DNA of 64,000 nucleotides from Arthrobacter sp. FW306-2-2C-D06B. GTDB lineage: Bacteria; Actinomycetota; Actinomycetes; Actinomycetales; Micrococcaceae. The position numbers were made by a program, and so were the translations under genes. Under the pieces are notes generated by a model. That model was not told where the DNA came from. It did no database searches and worked only from the letters and a program-made list of their open reading frames with translations. Below are positions 51,867-60,999 of this stretch, one piece after another. Within the stretch, counting starts at the first letter, position 1, and every line of letters starts with the position of its first letter. Where the stretch lies: contig NZ_CP084560.1 in NCBI RefSeq assembly GCF_021789175.1, positions 3,286,001 to 3,350,000 of the forward strand, in the 5' to 3' direction.

Positions 51867-52013
51867 TTATACGCGTGACCTGCCGCGGATGAAGTGGAAA
51901 ATCAGAACGACGACGGCAACAACCAGAAGCAGGTGAATGAGCCCGCCGCCGAGGCCGCCGATAAAGCCGAGAAGCCAGAGAACGGCGATAATGATGGCTA
52001 TCCAAAGCAACAT
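51867..52013 (-). CDS. Small membrane protein, lmo0937 family
   Basis: A 48-residue protein: MLLWIAIIIAVLWLLGFIGG, then a Gly-rich stretch, then LLLVVAVVVLIFHFIRGRSR. Two membrane helices around a glycine-rich turn match the lmo0937 family of tiny membrane proteins. AAGGAG lies six bases before the ATG at 52013, so this start is firm; the longer open frame up to 52085 has no ribosome site. Function unknown; stress linkage is known for some relatives. Confidence 0.8.
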   Translation of the reverse strand: MLLWIAIIIAVLWLLGFIGGLGGGLIHLLLVVAVVVLIFHFIRGRSRV

Positions 52014-52118
52014 GTGAGTCTCCTTCGTTTGTTCGCGTACCCAGGCCGGCGGCCTAGGGCATTCGTTACTAAGTATACTTACCAATGAGGGTAAGTGGGT
52101 GGATCAGTGCGGTTTTTG

Positions 52119-52275
52119 TCAGTGGACGGGGATCTCCAGGGGGAAAGCCTCGGCGATTCGCGCAACAAAACATCCTCCGCGGACAGTCGGGACGTGTCGA
52201 TGACGACGCCAGCTTCTTTCACCATCCGGGAGTTGCCTTTCCCACACCAAAGGTTCCGTTGATCCACATCGTCAT
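52119..52275 (-). pseudogene. Internally deleted TmrB-like P-loop kinase/ATPase
   Basis: The N-terminal fragment MTMWINGTFGVGKATPGW begins at 52275 and ends in a TGA. It is the P-loop of WINGxFGxGKTxTA-type ATPases such as TmrB, but with the invariant T/S after GK changed to A. Directly downstream, shifted by one frame, comes a C-terminal piece MVKEAGVVIDTSRLSAEDVL. A second frame change leads to RIAEAFPLEIPVH and a stop at 52119. A gene of about 180 codons has lost its whole middle. The rest of the gap (52276-52482) shows no coding signal. Confidence 0.6.
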
Positions 52276-52482
52276 TCGCTGAGGGTACCTCCAGAATTGT
52301 GCCGAACCCGCTGCTCGCTCCCCGGGATGTGTACGAGGCGAAGACCAGACGGTGGAGGACGGAATGGCCCACGTTGGCGGTGCTCCCGTGGCCGGCGTGA
52401 GTTGTACGGCCTGAGTGAGGTTCCTTTTATCGGTGGCCCGTTTGGCGTTCGGAAGAGCGCTATGGGGTCTGTACCGCGCCTG

Positions 52483-53046
52483 TCATTGCGCGACACCAGG
52501 TCGCGTGTTCATCCATTCGGCCCGAAGTATTGAAAATACCTCCTTGTCGTAACGCCTGCCGTCGCAGACCCAGCTACTGCGCAGAACGCCGTCCGAACGC
52601 ATGCGCAGTCGCTGCGCGACAGCAACGCTGCGGTCGTTGTCGGTGCGGCATCGCCATTCAACGCGGGACATCCCCCGATCTACGAACGCCCACTCCATGA
52701 GCAGCTCGACCGACCGGGTGATGAGGCCGCCTCCGACAGCATTGGGTTCGAGCCAGCAGCCGATTTCGCAAATGCCCCAGACGGGGTCAAACGTGACAAA
52801 CATCACGCCCCCAATGATCTTGCCCTCGTCCCAGAGGCCATAGATACGCGCTCCATCATTCGCGGTGGCTGTGGCGTAACGCTGAAGGGTAGCGCGGGCA
52901 CCCTCGACGGTGTCAGTGACAAACGCCGGTCCGACCCACGGCCGGATATGGTCTCGCGCCCTGCTCATATGCTCGGCAAACTCGCCGGCGTGCCATGTCT
53001 CGAGAGGCTTCAAGACGACCCTGTCTTGCACGACCGTTTCAAACAT
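52483..53046 (-). CDS. GNAT family N-acetyltransferase, RimJ/RimL-like
   Basis: A 187-residue acetyltransferase. It starts VVLKPLETWHAGEFAEHMSR, has EIGCWLEPNAVGGGLITRSV, in which the usual Gln/Arg-rich acetyl-CoA loop is replaced by NAVGGGL, and ends with RVEWRCRTDNDRSVAVAQRL and a typical strand before SWVCDGRRYDKEVFS. The family acetylates ribosomal protein N-termini or small amines; no substrate can be named. The gene lies downstream of the crcB operon on the same strand. Confidence 0.85.
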   Translation of the reverse strand: MFETVVQDRVVLKPLETWHAGEFAEHMSRARDHIRPWVGPAFVTDTVEGARATLQRYATATANDGARIYGLWDEGKIIGGVMFVTFDPVWGICEIGCWLEPNAVGGGLITRSVELLMEWAFVDRGMSRVEWRCRTDNDRSVAVAQRLRMRSDGVLRSSWVCDGRRYDKEVFSILRAEWMNTRPGVAQ

Positions 53047-53115
53047 AGTTTCTCCAAAAGTTTTTCGAGTGTTTGGTTGCCAGTGGGTGTGGGTGATTTC
53101 TCGGACGCGTGCGGC

Positions 53116-53484
53116 TCAGAACAACAAGACCAGCCCGACGCCGGCTGCCGCAGCTCCGACGCATGCCGCCATAGTGCCCACTCCGTTGAGGAGGGCCAGG
53201 CCGGTCCGGCCGGCCTGGACAAGCCGGACGGTCTCCAGGCTTGCTGTACTGAACGTCGTGTATCCGCCGAGGAATCCTGTGCCGAGAATCAACTGGAGGG
53301 ATTCCGAAGCCTGATGTGCCATGACCAGCCCCGCCAGGATTCCCATCAGCAGCGACCCGGAGAGGTTGATGAAGATCGTGCCCAGCGGCAACGCCGTCCG
53401 CGCCCAGGAACGGACCACCCCATCCACCACGAAACGGGCGGCCGCACCTGCCCCGCCCGCGAGCGCTATGAGAAGGACGGTCAT
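53116..53484 (-). CDS. crcB: Fluoride channel subunit CrcB/Fluc (second)
   Basis: A 122-residue, four-helix protein of the Fluc family. Signature features are GGAGAAARFVVDG in helix 1, FINLSGSLLMGILAG with the channel Asn, and GTGFLGGYTTFSTASLETV, where the Phe/Ser/Thr track and central sodium site lie. It expels fluoride. It overlaps the preceding crcB gene by ATGA (53481-53484). Paired crcB genes form an antiparallel heterodimer, each subunit with fixed topology. Confidence 0.93.
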   Translation of the reverse strand: MTVLLIALAGGAGAAARFVVDGVVRSWARTALPLGTIFINLSGSLLMGILAGLVMAHQASESLQLILGTGFLGGYTTFSTASLETVRLVQAGRTGLALLNGVGTMAACVGAAAAGVGLVLLF

Positions 53485-53981
53485 GTCCGGGCTTTCGGCG
53501 TCCGTTGGGCGGACTTGTGCAGGAGCGCCCCAAGCCAAATACCCAGGGTTGTGGCCGCGACACCGCCTAACAGGCTGGCCACCAGGTACCACATGGCGTC
53601 CATCCCGCGTCCTGCTCCGAAGAGGTGCACCGAGTCCAGCGCCAGGGTGCTGTAAGTGGTGTAGGCCCCGAGGAAACCACTTCCGATGCCCAAGCGGGCA
53701 ATCCGGCGGAGTCCGGCGTCGGGCCCGCTCCGGGCGAGCGCCTCGAGCAGACAGCCAAGCGCAAGCGCGCCGGATAGATTGATAAGCAGGGTAGGCAGCG
53801 GCCACGCGTTTGGCGCGGGAAGGGCCATACCGAACCCGTAGCGGCTCAAAGCGCCCAGGATTCCCCCGGCCGCGACGAGCAGGACGAACCGCCCGTGCAA
53901 GTGGAGCGGGCGGTGCGGGTTCCGGTCCGGAGGCGCCGTCTGGGCTTTGGCTCCCGGCGGTGCGGTGCTGCTTTCCTTCAT
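53481..53981 (-). CDS. crcB: Fluoride channel subunit CrcB/Fluc (first)
   Basis: A 166-residue Fluc protein with an N-terminal polar extension of about 30 residues (MKESSTAPPGAKAQTAPPDR). Core motifs: AAGGILGALSRYGFGMAL, LLINLSGALALGCLLE, and GSGFLGAYTTYSTLALDS. Overlaps with usp upstream and with the second crcB downstream are both ATGA, so the three genes form one operon. No fluoride riboswitch fold was recognised before usp. Confidence 0.93.
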   Translation of the reverse strand: MKESSTAPPGAKAQTAPPDRNPHRPLHLHGRFVLLVAAGGILGALSRYGFGMALPAPNAWPLPTLLINLSGALALGCLLEALARSGPDAGLRRIARLGIGSGFLGAYTTYSTLALDSVHLFGAGRGMDAMWYLVASLLGGVAATTLGIWLGALLHKSAQRTPKART

Positions 53982-54511
53982 TGATCCCTGCTTGGGTCGT
54001 GACGGCCCAAGGGAACCATGAGCACGGGGCAGTTTTGGCGATGTGCCAAATGCAAGGCTACCGATCCAGTGACAAGTCCTTCAAACTTCGGGCCGAGGCC
54101 GTGTTCCTTGGTTCCCACGACGATCATGGAAGCGTTGATACTCGCCGCATATCGGCCTAGCGACCGGGCAGGCTCGCCGGCGAGGGTCACGAAGGTCCAC
54201 TGCAAACCCGTTCCGTCGAGTTGGTCCGCGATCCGGGATCGGAGCGCCTCCGAGATGGCCGCGGCGTCGTCGTCGATTCCGTCGGGATCGATCGGTTCGG
54301 CAGCCAGATGCCCATCCCGGTCCCCTGCCGCCGGGAAGCTCGTGACATCAGCGAAGGCCAGGACCAGTTCCAACCCGGCGCTGAGCGCTACTTCCGCGGC
54401 TTTCTCGATCACCGCGACGGGCTGGCGCGGAAGCACCCCTGCCAGCACGGGACCGGTCAACCGGGCGGGTCCCCGCTTGGCGGGCGCGTCCTCGCCGCGG
54501 GGGTTGCTCAT
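53978..54511 (-). CDS. Universal stress protein (UspA family)
   Basis: A 177-residue Usp domain protein. PVLAGVLPRQPVAVIEKAAE opens the fold. The ATP-binding motif G-2x-G-9x-G-S/T is in VVGTKEHGLGPKFEGLVTGS near the end. The N-terminus is basic (MSNPRGEDAPAKRGPARLTG). I chose the ATG at 54511 with GGAGG four bases upstream. It overlaps crcB by ATGA, an unusual partner for a Usp. Confidence 0.88.
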   Translation of the reverse strand: MSNPRGEDAPAKRGPARLTGPVLAGVLPRQPVAVIEKAAEVALSAGLELVLAFADVTSFPAAGDRDGHLAAEPIDPDGIDDDAAAISEALRSRIADQLDGTGLQWTFVTLAGEPARSLGRYAASINASMIVVGTKEHGLGPKFEGLVTGSVALHLAHRQNCPVLMVPLGRHDPSRDQ

Positions 54512-54615
54512 GGGGCCTCCAGATGTCCGGATTCTCAGGCTGCGGTTCTTCCGTCTTGCTCCAGTATGGGCTTCCACGGCTGGCGTTGTCCCAAGTGCTA
54601 GGCGAGAATGTCGGT

Positions 54616-55350
54616 ATGTGCGGTCGGTTCAGTGTCGGTTTCGAAGCAGACTATCTCTCGAGGAAGCTCGGTGCCGTGCTGCGCGGTGATACCGACTATC
54701 CCTCGCCTACGCTCCAGATCAACCCGACTGACCCCGTGCTCTTTCTACGGGGACGGACTGGAGACGGTTCGGTCGGACGCGAGCTCGCCGCCGGGCGGTG
54801 GGGCTTGGTTCCGACATTCTCCAAGTCCTTCGATTCGAAGGTACCCACCTGGAATGCGCGCTCTGAAACTGCAGGGGCAACCCCGGTATTCAGGGCTTCC
54901 CTGCCCAAGTGGCGGGCAGTCGTTCCGGCCTCGGCCTACTATGAGTGGAAGAAATCGGGTCCCGGTCGCAAGGATCCCAAACAGCGATACATCGTCGAAC
55001 CGGAGGATGAGCTGATTACCTTCGCGGGATTGTTTGCGCCATGGCGTGACGAGAGCATTGAGGACAAGTCCGCGCCCGGCGCATGGCGTTTGTCCTGCTC
55101 CATCCTGACCATGGATTCCCCTCCCGAGGGTGTTCATGAGCGACTCCATAATTTGCATGACCGGATTCCGGTTCCGATCTCTGCGGACATGATCGACGAT
55201 TGGATCGATCCCAAGGAAAGCAGGGGCCAGGCCTTGTTGGACGCCGTGCTGGGCGAGGCCTATGGCTTGTCGGCGGCGTGGACAATGAGGCCCGTCGAAC
55301 TCGTCGAAGACAACACCAAGTTGGTGGACGTCGCGAACCCGGCTGCCTGA
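54616..55350 (+). CDS. SOS response-associated peptidase (SRAP/HMCES-YedK type)
   Basis: A 244-residue SRAP protein. After start-Met removal, Cys2 of MCGRFSVGF forms a thiazolidine cross-link with abasic sites in single-stranded DNA. The conserved WNARSETAGATPVFRA supplies the Asn and Arg, the catalytic Glu is in ASAYYEWKK, and HNLHDRIPVPI carries the His. Length is normal. The ATG at 54616 is fixed by the catalytic Cys; the longer open frame from 54523 must be ignored. Confidence 0.93.
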   Translation: MCGRFSVGFEADYLSRKLGAVLRGDTDYPSPTLQINPTDPVLFLRGRTGDGSVGRELAAGRWGLVPTFSKSFDSKVPTWNARSETAGATPVFRASLPKWRAVVPASAYYEWKKSGPGRKDPKQRYIVEPEDELITFAGLFAPWRDESIEDKSAPGAWRLSCSILTMDSPPEGVHERLHNLHDRIPVPISADMIDDWIDPKESRGQALLDAVLGEAYGLSAAWTMRPVELVEDNTKLVDVANPAA

Positions 55351-55351
55351 C

Positions 55352-55621
55352 TCAACGCTCGTAGCGCAGTTCGGCCCTCACGTCCGTATCCTTTAGCCAC
55401 GTCATTCTCGTGCCCGATCCGAAGGGATTAGGCCACCACTGGACCAGGACCTTGCCTTCCGACGTCCGGGTGACCATGGCCGGAACATACTGAAGGTATT
55501 TCGGCCAAACGAGCTTGGCGATAACGGGCACCCTTGAAACGGTCGATAACGGTTCCGTTTGCCGCGGGGGCGGGGCGCCGACTGAATTCAACGGCGCGGG
55601 ATATTCGGGCTGGTCAGGCAT
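55352..55621 (-). CDS. Hypothetical protein
   Basis: An 89-residue soluble protein (start MPDQPEYPAPLNSVGAPPPR, later VPVIAKLVWPKYLQYVPAMV and GKVLVQWWPNPFGSGTRMTW). It is mixed in charge, with many Trp and Pro, and may be a small beta-barrel. I do not recognise the family. Its stop lies one base from the SRAP stop in convergent orientation. No strong ribosome site. Confidence 0.5.
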   Translation of the reverse strand: MPDQPEYPAPLNSVGAPPPRQTEPLSTVSRVPVIAKLVWPKYLQYVPAMVTRTSEGKVLVQWWPNPFGSGTRMTWLKDTDVRAELRYER

Positions 55622-55651
55622 GCCCGAATACTACTGCGAGGCATAGACAAT

Positions 55652-55686
55652 ATGGAGGTCAGGAGGTTCGAACTCCCTGTCTCCAT
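55652..55686. other. Stem-loop between the hypothetical gene and the gluconokinase-GH3 gene
   Basis: ATGGAG (55652-55657) pairs with CTCCAT (55681-55686), and inner CAGG with CCTG; the loop has AGGTTCGAACT. It looks superficially like a tRNA T-arm but is not one. It may terminate the uronate operon, 75 bases past the fusion gene's stop. No T tract. Confidence 0.4.
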
Positions 55687-55760
55687 CACTCCGGACCACC
55701 GGGCGTGCGACGGCCACTCCCCATGGCGCTGGGAAATGGCCGCCACTGGCTAAAGCCGCG

Positions 55761-58109
55761 CTAAAGCCGGGTGTCGAACGAGTCGCAGAACACGTTCTCG
55801 TTGAAGGTTCCTTGGAACTCGGACTTGCCCTGGATTTTCTGGATCGTAGCCCGGATGGCCTCCCGAGTCCCAGCATGGGCGTTGATGGCCGTCCTGACCA
55901 TCGGTACATCGATCAAGTGGTTCGGCTGGTTCAGCGAAACGAACACCGTGGGGACTTCCGTGACGTACCACGGGATTTCGGCCGCCATAGGGCTGGACCA
56001 CTTGATACGGATCGCAGCCTCTTGGGCAAAGCCCAAGACGCAAGCGAAGACGAACGCGGCGTCATACTTGTCCGCATAATCGCCGGTAGCTTCGTCCGAG
56101 ATGACGCTCATGAAGTTCACGCCCGACTCCCCCGCAGCCTCACGCTGTTCTGCCGTCTTGAAAAGGTGGACCTCGAAACCGGCGGTTTCAAGTTCCTCCT
56201 TGACCGTATCCAGGTAGGCCAGCGGGTCCGCCCGGGTGAAATCGGAACCGCCGGAGATGCCATACAGGCGAATCCGCTTGTGCGTTTCCGGCGTGATGGG
56301 CAGGTTGCCGGCGGTGTCCTTGATCAGAGCGACGGTCTTGTCGGCGATTTCGGCGGCGACGGCGAGGTGAGCCTCGCTGCCGATCAGCCGCAGGGCCTCA
56401 CGTGACGGGGTCAATTCTTCCGGCAGTTTCTTGTGCAGCCCCAGGCTGGCCTTCAGCCCCAGAATCCGGCGCAGCGCGTCATCCAGGCGCTGATCGCTGA
56501 TCACTCCTGATTTGTAGCCGTCCATCATGTACTGGAAGTCCTCCGCCGGATTGCGGAAGAACAGGAACATGTCGCAGCCGGCGGCGATTGTGGCTGGAAC
56601 GAGGTCCTTGCGCTTCTTGGCCTGGGTGAGTCCGACCATTTGCGACGCGTCAGTGAGGATCAGTCCGTTGAAGCCGAGTTCGCCACGGAGCAAGTCCTGG
56701 AGAAGCTCCGGGGCGAGGGTGGCGGGCAGGATGTCCCTGTCTTCCGTCCCCGGACGGAAATGCCGCGTGAGCTCAGGCGCCCCGATGTGTCCGGCCATGA
56801 TCGATTGGACCCCGTGGCCGATCATTTCCCGGTACACGTGCCCGTAGCTGGAATTCCACTCCGCGTACCCTAGCGTGTTGTACGAAGTGACCACGTGCTG
56901 GTCGCGTTCGTCCACGCCGTCGCCCGGGAAGTGCTTGATGGCGCAGACAGTGGGCGATTCGCTGATGCCGTCGAAGTACTCCTTGGCTCGCTCCACGACG
57001 ATTTCGGGAGTGTTGCCGAAGGCCCGGGTGGAAATGACCGTGTTGCGCCAGTTGTAGTGGATATCCACGATCGGCGCGAAGGCCCAATTACAGCCCAAAG
57101 CCGCGGTTTCCACACCGGCCACCTGGCCCATTTTCCGGGCGATGGACTTGTCCGGGTGCGAACCGGCCTGGAGGTGGGTCGACACGAATGTTCCGTCGTC
57201 GCAGCTTCCGGCTCCTCCCATTTCCGGGTTGGAGGCCACCAGAAGCGGGATGCGCGTTTTGGACTGGGCATAACGGATGTGTTCCTGGACAGCGGCGGAC
57301 GGACCCGGCCGGTACCGCATCCCACCAACGTGATAGTTCTCCAGCACACCGTCGAGGTACTCCGGGGAGTAATCGTTGTTGTGGTTGATGAAGAGCTGCC
57401 CGATTTTTTCCTCGAGGCTCATGCCGTGGATGGTGGAATCCACCCACGCAACGGCGTCGTCGTCGAGATTGAACGGCGCAGCCTGGAGGTCGACGTCGAA
57501 CTGGCGCGCCTGGATGCCCGCGGCACCCGCGGCGCGGCTGCCGGCCGGAGCTTTGGAACCTGCGACGGCGGCAATCCCGGCCAGCGCTTCCGCGACCACC
57601 TCGCTCACCGGGACGGCGATGTCCACGACGAACCCGGCCTCGTCGGCGTCGAGCGGTTCCAAGGTGGCGAGCTGCGAATCCAGCAGCGCAGGCGGCATGA
57701 AGTGGCCGGAACGCCCTTCGGTCCGTTCCCTCAGCACCTCTTTGCTGCCGTGCAGGTGCAGGAAGACAGTGTCCGGGGCCTTCTCACGAATGGCATCCCG
57801 GTAGCTGCGACGGAGTGCGGAACAGGCGAGAACCAACCCGCCGTCTCCAGCGTTGGCGAGTTCCGTGCCGACCGTCGCCAGCCACGGCCAGCGGTCTTCG
57901 TCAGTCAGCGGGGTTCCGGCAGCCATTTTGGCGACGTTTTCCACCGGGTGGAGCGAATCGCCGTCGAGGAAGGGAATTCCGAGAGCCCGGGCTACGAGGT
58001 CCCCGATGGTTGTCTTGCCGCAACCGGAGACGCCCATCACCACAATGCGCCGCGGCTTTTCCGCGGCTGCGGTGGGCTCGCCAGTCACGCCCACGCTCCT
58101 ACCAGTCAT
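55761..58109 (-). CDS. Fusion protein: gluconokinase joined to a GH3 glycoside hydrolase
   Basis: A 782-residue protein with two enzymes. Residues about 20-175 are a GntK-type gluconokinase: P-loop [61 protein letters not shown]; it would make 6-phosphogluconate. An Ala-rich linker (about 176-200) follows. Residues 205-782 are GH3: [34 protein letters not shown] (about residue 390; the Asp-x-His dyad resembles NagZ), [16 protein letters not shown] (nucleophile Asp, about residue 485), then the second GH3 domain. No signal peptide, so it acts in the cytoplasm. The start overlaps the ManD stop by 11 bases. Substrate of the GH3 part unknown; a uronide-containing oligosaccharide is plausible from context. 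Confidence 0.85.
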   Translation of the reverse strand: MTGRSVGVTGEPTAAAEKPRRIVVMGVSGCGKTTIGDLVARALGIPFLDGDSLHPVENVAKMAAGTPLTDEDRWPWLATVGTELANAGDGGLVLACSALRRSYRDAIREKAPDTVFLHLHGSKEVLRERTEGRSGHFMPPALLDSQLATLEPLDADEAGFVVDIAVPVSEVVAEALAGIAAVAGSKAPAGSRAAGAAGIQARQFDVDLQAAPFNLDDDAVAWVDSTIHGMSLEEKIGQLFINHNNDYSPEYLDGVLENYHVGGMRYRPGPSAAVQEHIRYAQSKTRIPLLVASNPEMGGAGSCDDGTFVSTHLQAGSHPDKSIARKMGQVAGVETAALGCNWAFAPIVDIHYNWRNTVISTRAFGNTPEIVVERAKEYFDGISESPTVCAIKHFPGDGVDERDQHVVTSYNTLGYAEWNSSYGHVYREMIGHGVQSIMAGHIGAPELTRHFRPGTEDRDILPATLAPELLQDLLRGELGFNGLILTDASQMVGLTQAKKRKDLVPATIAAGCDMFLFFRNPAEDFQYMMDGYKSGVISDQRLDDALRRILGLKASLGLHKKLPEELTPSREALRLIGSEAHLAVAAEIADKTVALIKDTAGNLPITPETHKRIRLYGISGGSDFTRADPLAYLDTVKEELETAGFEVHLFKTAEQREAAGESGVNFMSVISDEATGDYADKYDAAFVFACVLGFAQEAAIRIKWSSPMAAEIPWYVTEVPTVFVSLNQPNHLIDVPMVRTAINAHAGTREAIRATIQKIQGKSEFQGTFNENVFCDSFDTRL

Positions 58110-59328
58110 GAACGGTGCCGTCCACGAGGCGGTTGTAGGGCAGGTAGGCCTGCTGGTACGGGAAGGAGTTGGCGGCTTCTTCGTTGAATTCGACGCCGAG
58201 GCCCGGCTTGTCGCCGGGGTGCAGGTAGCCGTCGGTGAAGGTCATGGACTGCTCGAAGACCGTGTTGGTCTTGTCCGAGTGCTGCATGTATTCCTGGATG
58301 CCGTAATTGTGGATGGCCAGGCCAACGTGCAGCTGCGCGGCGAAACCGACGGGGGAAATGTCGGTGGGGCCGTGGAAGCCGGACTTGATCTGGTACTGGG
58401 CAGCGAAGTCCATGACCTTCTTCAGAGGCGAGATCCCGCCGAAGTGCGTGGACGCGGCCCGGACGTAGTCGATGAGCTGTTCCTTGATGAGCGTCTGGAA
58501 GTCATACACCGTGTTGAAGATTTCGCCGATGGCGAGCGGTGTGGTGGTGTGCTGGCGGACCAGGCGCAGCCCTTCCTGGTTTTCGGCCGGGGTGCAGTCT
58601 TCGAGCCAGAACAGGTCGTACGGTTCCAGCGCCTTGCCGAGCTTGGCGGCCTGGATGGGGGTCATGCGGTGGTGGCCATCGTGCAGCAGCGGGATTTCCG
58701 GGCCGAACTCGTTGCGCACCGCTTCGAAGACGGTGGGCAAGTGGCGCAGGTAGGCGCGGGTATCCCAATCCTCTTCCTGCGGGAACGCACCGCGGCCGGC
58801 TGGCTCGTAGTCGTAACGCTCACCCGAAGCCTGCGCCTGGGCGGCCACGCCATAGACGGCCTTGATACCCGGGATGGCGGTCTGGATGCGGATCGACTTG
58901 TAACCGAGCTCAAGGTGCTCCCGGACCGAGTCGAACAAGGACGGGATGTCCGCACCGGAGGCGTGGCCGTACGCGCGGAGCCCGTTGCGGGAGGCGCCGC
59001 CCAGGAGCTGGTAAACCGGCAGTCCGGCGACCTTGCCCTTGATGTCCCACAGGGCCATGTCGACGGCGGCGATGGCGGCCATGGTGACCGGGCCGCGGCG
59101 CCAGTACGAGCTGCGGTACAGGAACTGCCAGGTGTCCTCGATGCGGTGCGGGTCCTTGCCGATCAGCAGCTGCGCAACGTGTTCCTTCAAGTAGGCGGCC
59201 ACGGCGAGTTCACGGCCGTTAAGGGTCGCGTCGCCGATGCCGGTCACGCCGTCCTCGGTGGTGATCCGCAAGGTCACGAAGTTCCGGGTAGGGCTGGTCA
59301 CGAAGACTTCAGCGGCAATGATTTTCAC
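58099..59328 (-). CDS. ManD-type mannonate dehydratase (enolase superfamily)
   Basis: A 409-residue enolase-superfamily dehydratase. N-terminal capping domain ([20 protein letters not shown]), then a barrel with metal ligands Asp in [13 protein letters not shown], Glu in [14 protein letters not shown] and Glu in [10 protein letters not shown]. The motifs THFGGISPL and [10 protein letters not shown] fit the ManD/RspA subgroup. It converts D-mannonate (and in some members D-gluconate) to 2-keto-3-deoxygluconate. I chose the GTG at 59328, with AAAGGACC upstream. A LacI-type palindrome lies about 100 bases before it. Confidence 0.88.
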   Translation of the reverse strand: MKIIAAEVFVTSPTRNFVTLRITTEDGVTGIGDATLNGRELAVAAYLKEHVAQLLIGKDPHRIEDTWQFLYRSSYWRRGPVTMAAIAAVDMALWDIKGKVAGLPVYQLLGGASRNGLRAYGHASGADIPSLFDSVREHLELGYKSIRIQTAIPGIKAVYGVAAQAQASGERYDYEPAGRGAFPQEEDWDTRAYLRHLPTVFEAVRNEFGPEIPLLHDGHHRMTPIQAAKLGKALEPYDLFWLEDCTPAENQEGLRLVRQHTTTPLAIGEIFNTVYDFQTLIKEQLIDYVRAASTHFGGISPLKKVMDFAAQYQIKSGFHGPTDISPVGFAAQLHVGLAIHNYGIQEYMQHSDKTNTVFEQSMTFTDGYLHPGDKPGLGVEFNEEAANSFPYQQAYLPYNRLVDGTVHDW

Positions 59329-59425
59329 AGCTGGTCCTTTCAGGGTTGCTGATCGAGGGCTGGCCTGGCCCGGATGCGACGTGCACCACAGGGCGGGTAA
59401 AGACGATCTTAGGATGGATGACAAT

Positions 59426-59446
59426 TATTGGCAACCGGTTGCAGTA
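59426..59446. promoter_or_regulatory. LacI-type operator before the ManD gene
   Basis: ATTGGCAACCGGTTGCAGTAT contains the core TTGGCAACCG/GTTGC. A second copy of the same core (GGCAACCGCTTGCC) lies upstream of the symporter at 61000-61021. The central CG dyad is typical of LacI/GalR proteins. No regulator gene is seen in the window. Confidence 0.55.
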
Positions 59447-60880
59447 TTATTTCGTCGAGATTTTTTCTGGCCCAGCGGTTTCCGCTGCGGCCCGCTCGGC
59501 GGGGCTTGCGGCTGCACCCTCCTCGCTAAATGGCTCCTCGCCGGATGTTTCCAGGGAACGGCGGGCCTTGATCTCGCCCAGGATCTGGGCGTGGAATGCG
59601 TCAGTCAACTTGTACTTGGCCATGACGACAATCGCGAGGATGGTCATAATGGCGGGCAGCGCGCCTGCGGCAAACTGGATGGCCTGCAGGGATTCGGTGC
59701 TGTGTGTAGTGCCGGACTTGTAGCCGCCGGCCGCGAGCGCGTATGCGGCAAGGGCGCCGCCGACGGCTTGGCCCGTCTTGCGGGTGAAGGAGAACAGTGC
59801 GTAGGTGATGCCCTCAGTCCGGACACCGGTCTTCCATTCGCCGTATTCCACGGTATCCGCCTCCAGGGCCCACACCACGATATTGACGGCCATGACGCCA
59901 AGCATGCTCAAGAGCAGACCGGAAAATCCAACCCAGACCATGGAGGCCGGAGCAAAGAAGACGATTGCGCCACCGATGATGGCGAGGAAACCGGCAGCCA
60001 CATAGATGGTCTTCTTGCCGAAGTTTCGGACCAGCCTCGGCATGAGCGGAGCGAGGGCAAAGGTCACCACCAGCTGGACGATGGAGAGGACCGCGTAGAG
60101 ATCCAGCCGGCCGAGGACGTCGCGCAAGTAGTACAGCTGCACCGAAGACAGCGCCATGTAGCCGGTCAGGAAGAGGAAGGAGCTCAGGCACAGCATAAGC
60201 AGGGGACGGTTTGTCTTGAGTGTCGCCATGCTTTGCTTGAAGGAAACCTTGGGTACCGCACGGTGGACCCGCTCCTTGGCGGTCAGGAACGTGAAGAAGT
60301 ACAGCGCTGCGCCGATCACGACGAAGACCAGGGTGATGATGGTGAACGTGGACTGCAGGTTTGCGCCGGGTTTGATGAGCGGAGCAACGAAGATGCCCAA
60401 CGCAGAACTGACCAAAAGTGCGCCGACCATGCGGGCGGAGCCCAGCTTGGCTCGCTCCCCTGGCTCTTGGGTCATCGCGCCGGCCAGCGAACCGTATGGG
60501 ATGTTCACCAGCGAGTAGGCCAGGCCCAGGGCCGCGTATGTCACGTAGGCGTAGAGCAACATCCCTGTTTCGCCGACCCGCGGAATGGAGAAGGCTGCGA
60601 CGCTCAGAAGCAGCAATGGGATCGAGCCGAACATGATGAACGGGCGGAATTTTCCGAAGCGCTTGCTGTAGGCGCGGTCAACCAGTCGTCCGGCGAAGAC
60701 ATCGGCGAAAGCGTCGAAGATCCTCACGGTAAGCAACAGGGTGCCGGCGGCCGCCGCGGATATGCCCGCGACGTCGGTGTAGTAGACAAGGAGGAACATG
60801 GTGGCAGTAGTGAAGGCAAGGTTGTTGGCGGCGTCGCCAGCCCCATAGCCGAGGATGCTGAGTTTGCTGAGCTTGTTCAT
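59447..60880 (-). CDS. GPH-family symporter for glucuronides/uronates
   Basis: A 477-residue GPH (glycoside-pentoside-hexuronide:cation) transporter with about twelve helices. Family marks: KLSILGYGAGDAANNLAFT at the N-terminus, DAFADVFAGRLVDRAYSKRF, and GKFRPFIMFG, then ADTVEYGEWKTGVRTEGITY in the second half. It resembles UidB/YicJ-like members. It starts the transporter-dehydratase-fusion operon, after a promoter region with a LacI-type site. Uptake of a glucuronide is inferred from neighbours. Confidence 0.9.
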   Translation of the reverse strand: MNKLSKLSILGYGAGDAANNLAFTTATMFLLVYYTDVAGISAAAAGTLLLTVRIFDAFADVFAGRLVDRAYSKRFGKFRPFIMFGSIPLLLLSVAAFSIPRVGETGMLLYAYVTYAALGLAYSLVNIPYGSLAGAMTQEPGERAKLGSARMVGALLVSSALGIFVAPLIKPGANLQSTFTIITLVFVVIGAALYFFTFLTAKERVHRAVPKVSFKQSMATLKTNRPLLMLCLSSFLFLTGYMALSSVQLYYLRDVLGRLDLYAVLSIVQLVVTFALAPLMPRLVRNFGKKTIYVAAGFLAIIGGAIVFFAPASMVWVGFSGLLLSMLGVMAVNIVVWALEADTVEYGEWKTGVRTEGITYALFSFTRKTGQAVGGALAAYALAAGGYKSGTTHSTESLQAIQFAAGALPAIMTILAIVVMAKYKLTDAFHAQILGEIKARRSLETSGEEPFSEEGAAASPAERAAAETAGPEKISTK

Positions 60881-60999
60881 TGCGGGCTCCTTTACCCTTG
60901 CCGGTACCCCACGTTCCGGCTTGCGATGATGGAAAAGCTTCGGCCGAATCAGGCCTGAAATTGTTGAAGCTTTATGTAATTCTAATCACCCGGGCAATC

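Noticed and set aside
54512..54615. Fluoride riboswitch before usp-crcB-crcB
   Set aside because: No conserved crcB-motif pseudoknot elements were recognised by eye in the 104-base gap; a covariance search would be needed to be certain.
55652..55686. tRNA-like T-arm (GGTTCGAAC) that could be a phage attachment site
   Set aside because: The loop and stem register do not fit a T-arm (only four pairs, wrong loop start), and no acceptor or anticodon parts lie upstream. It is better read as a simple stem-loop.
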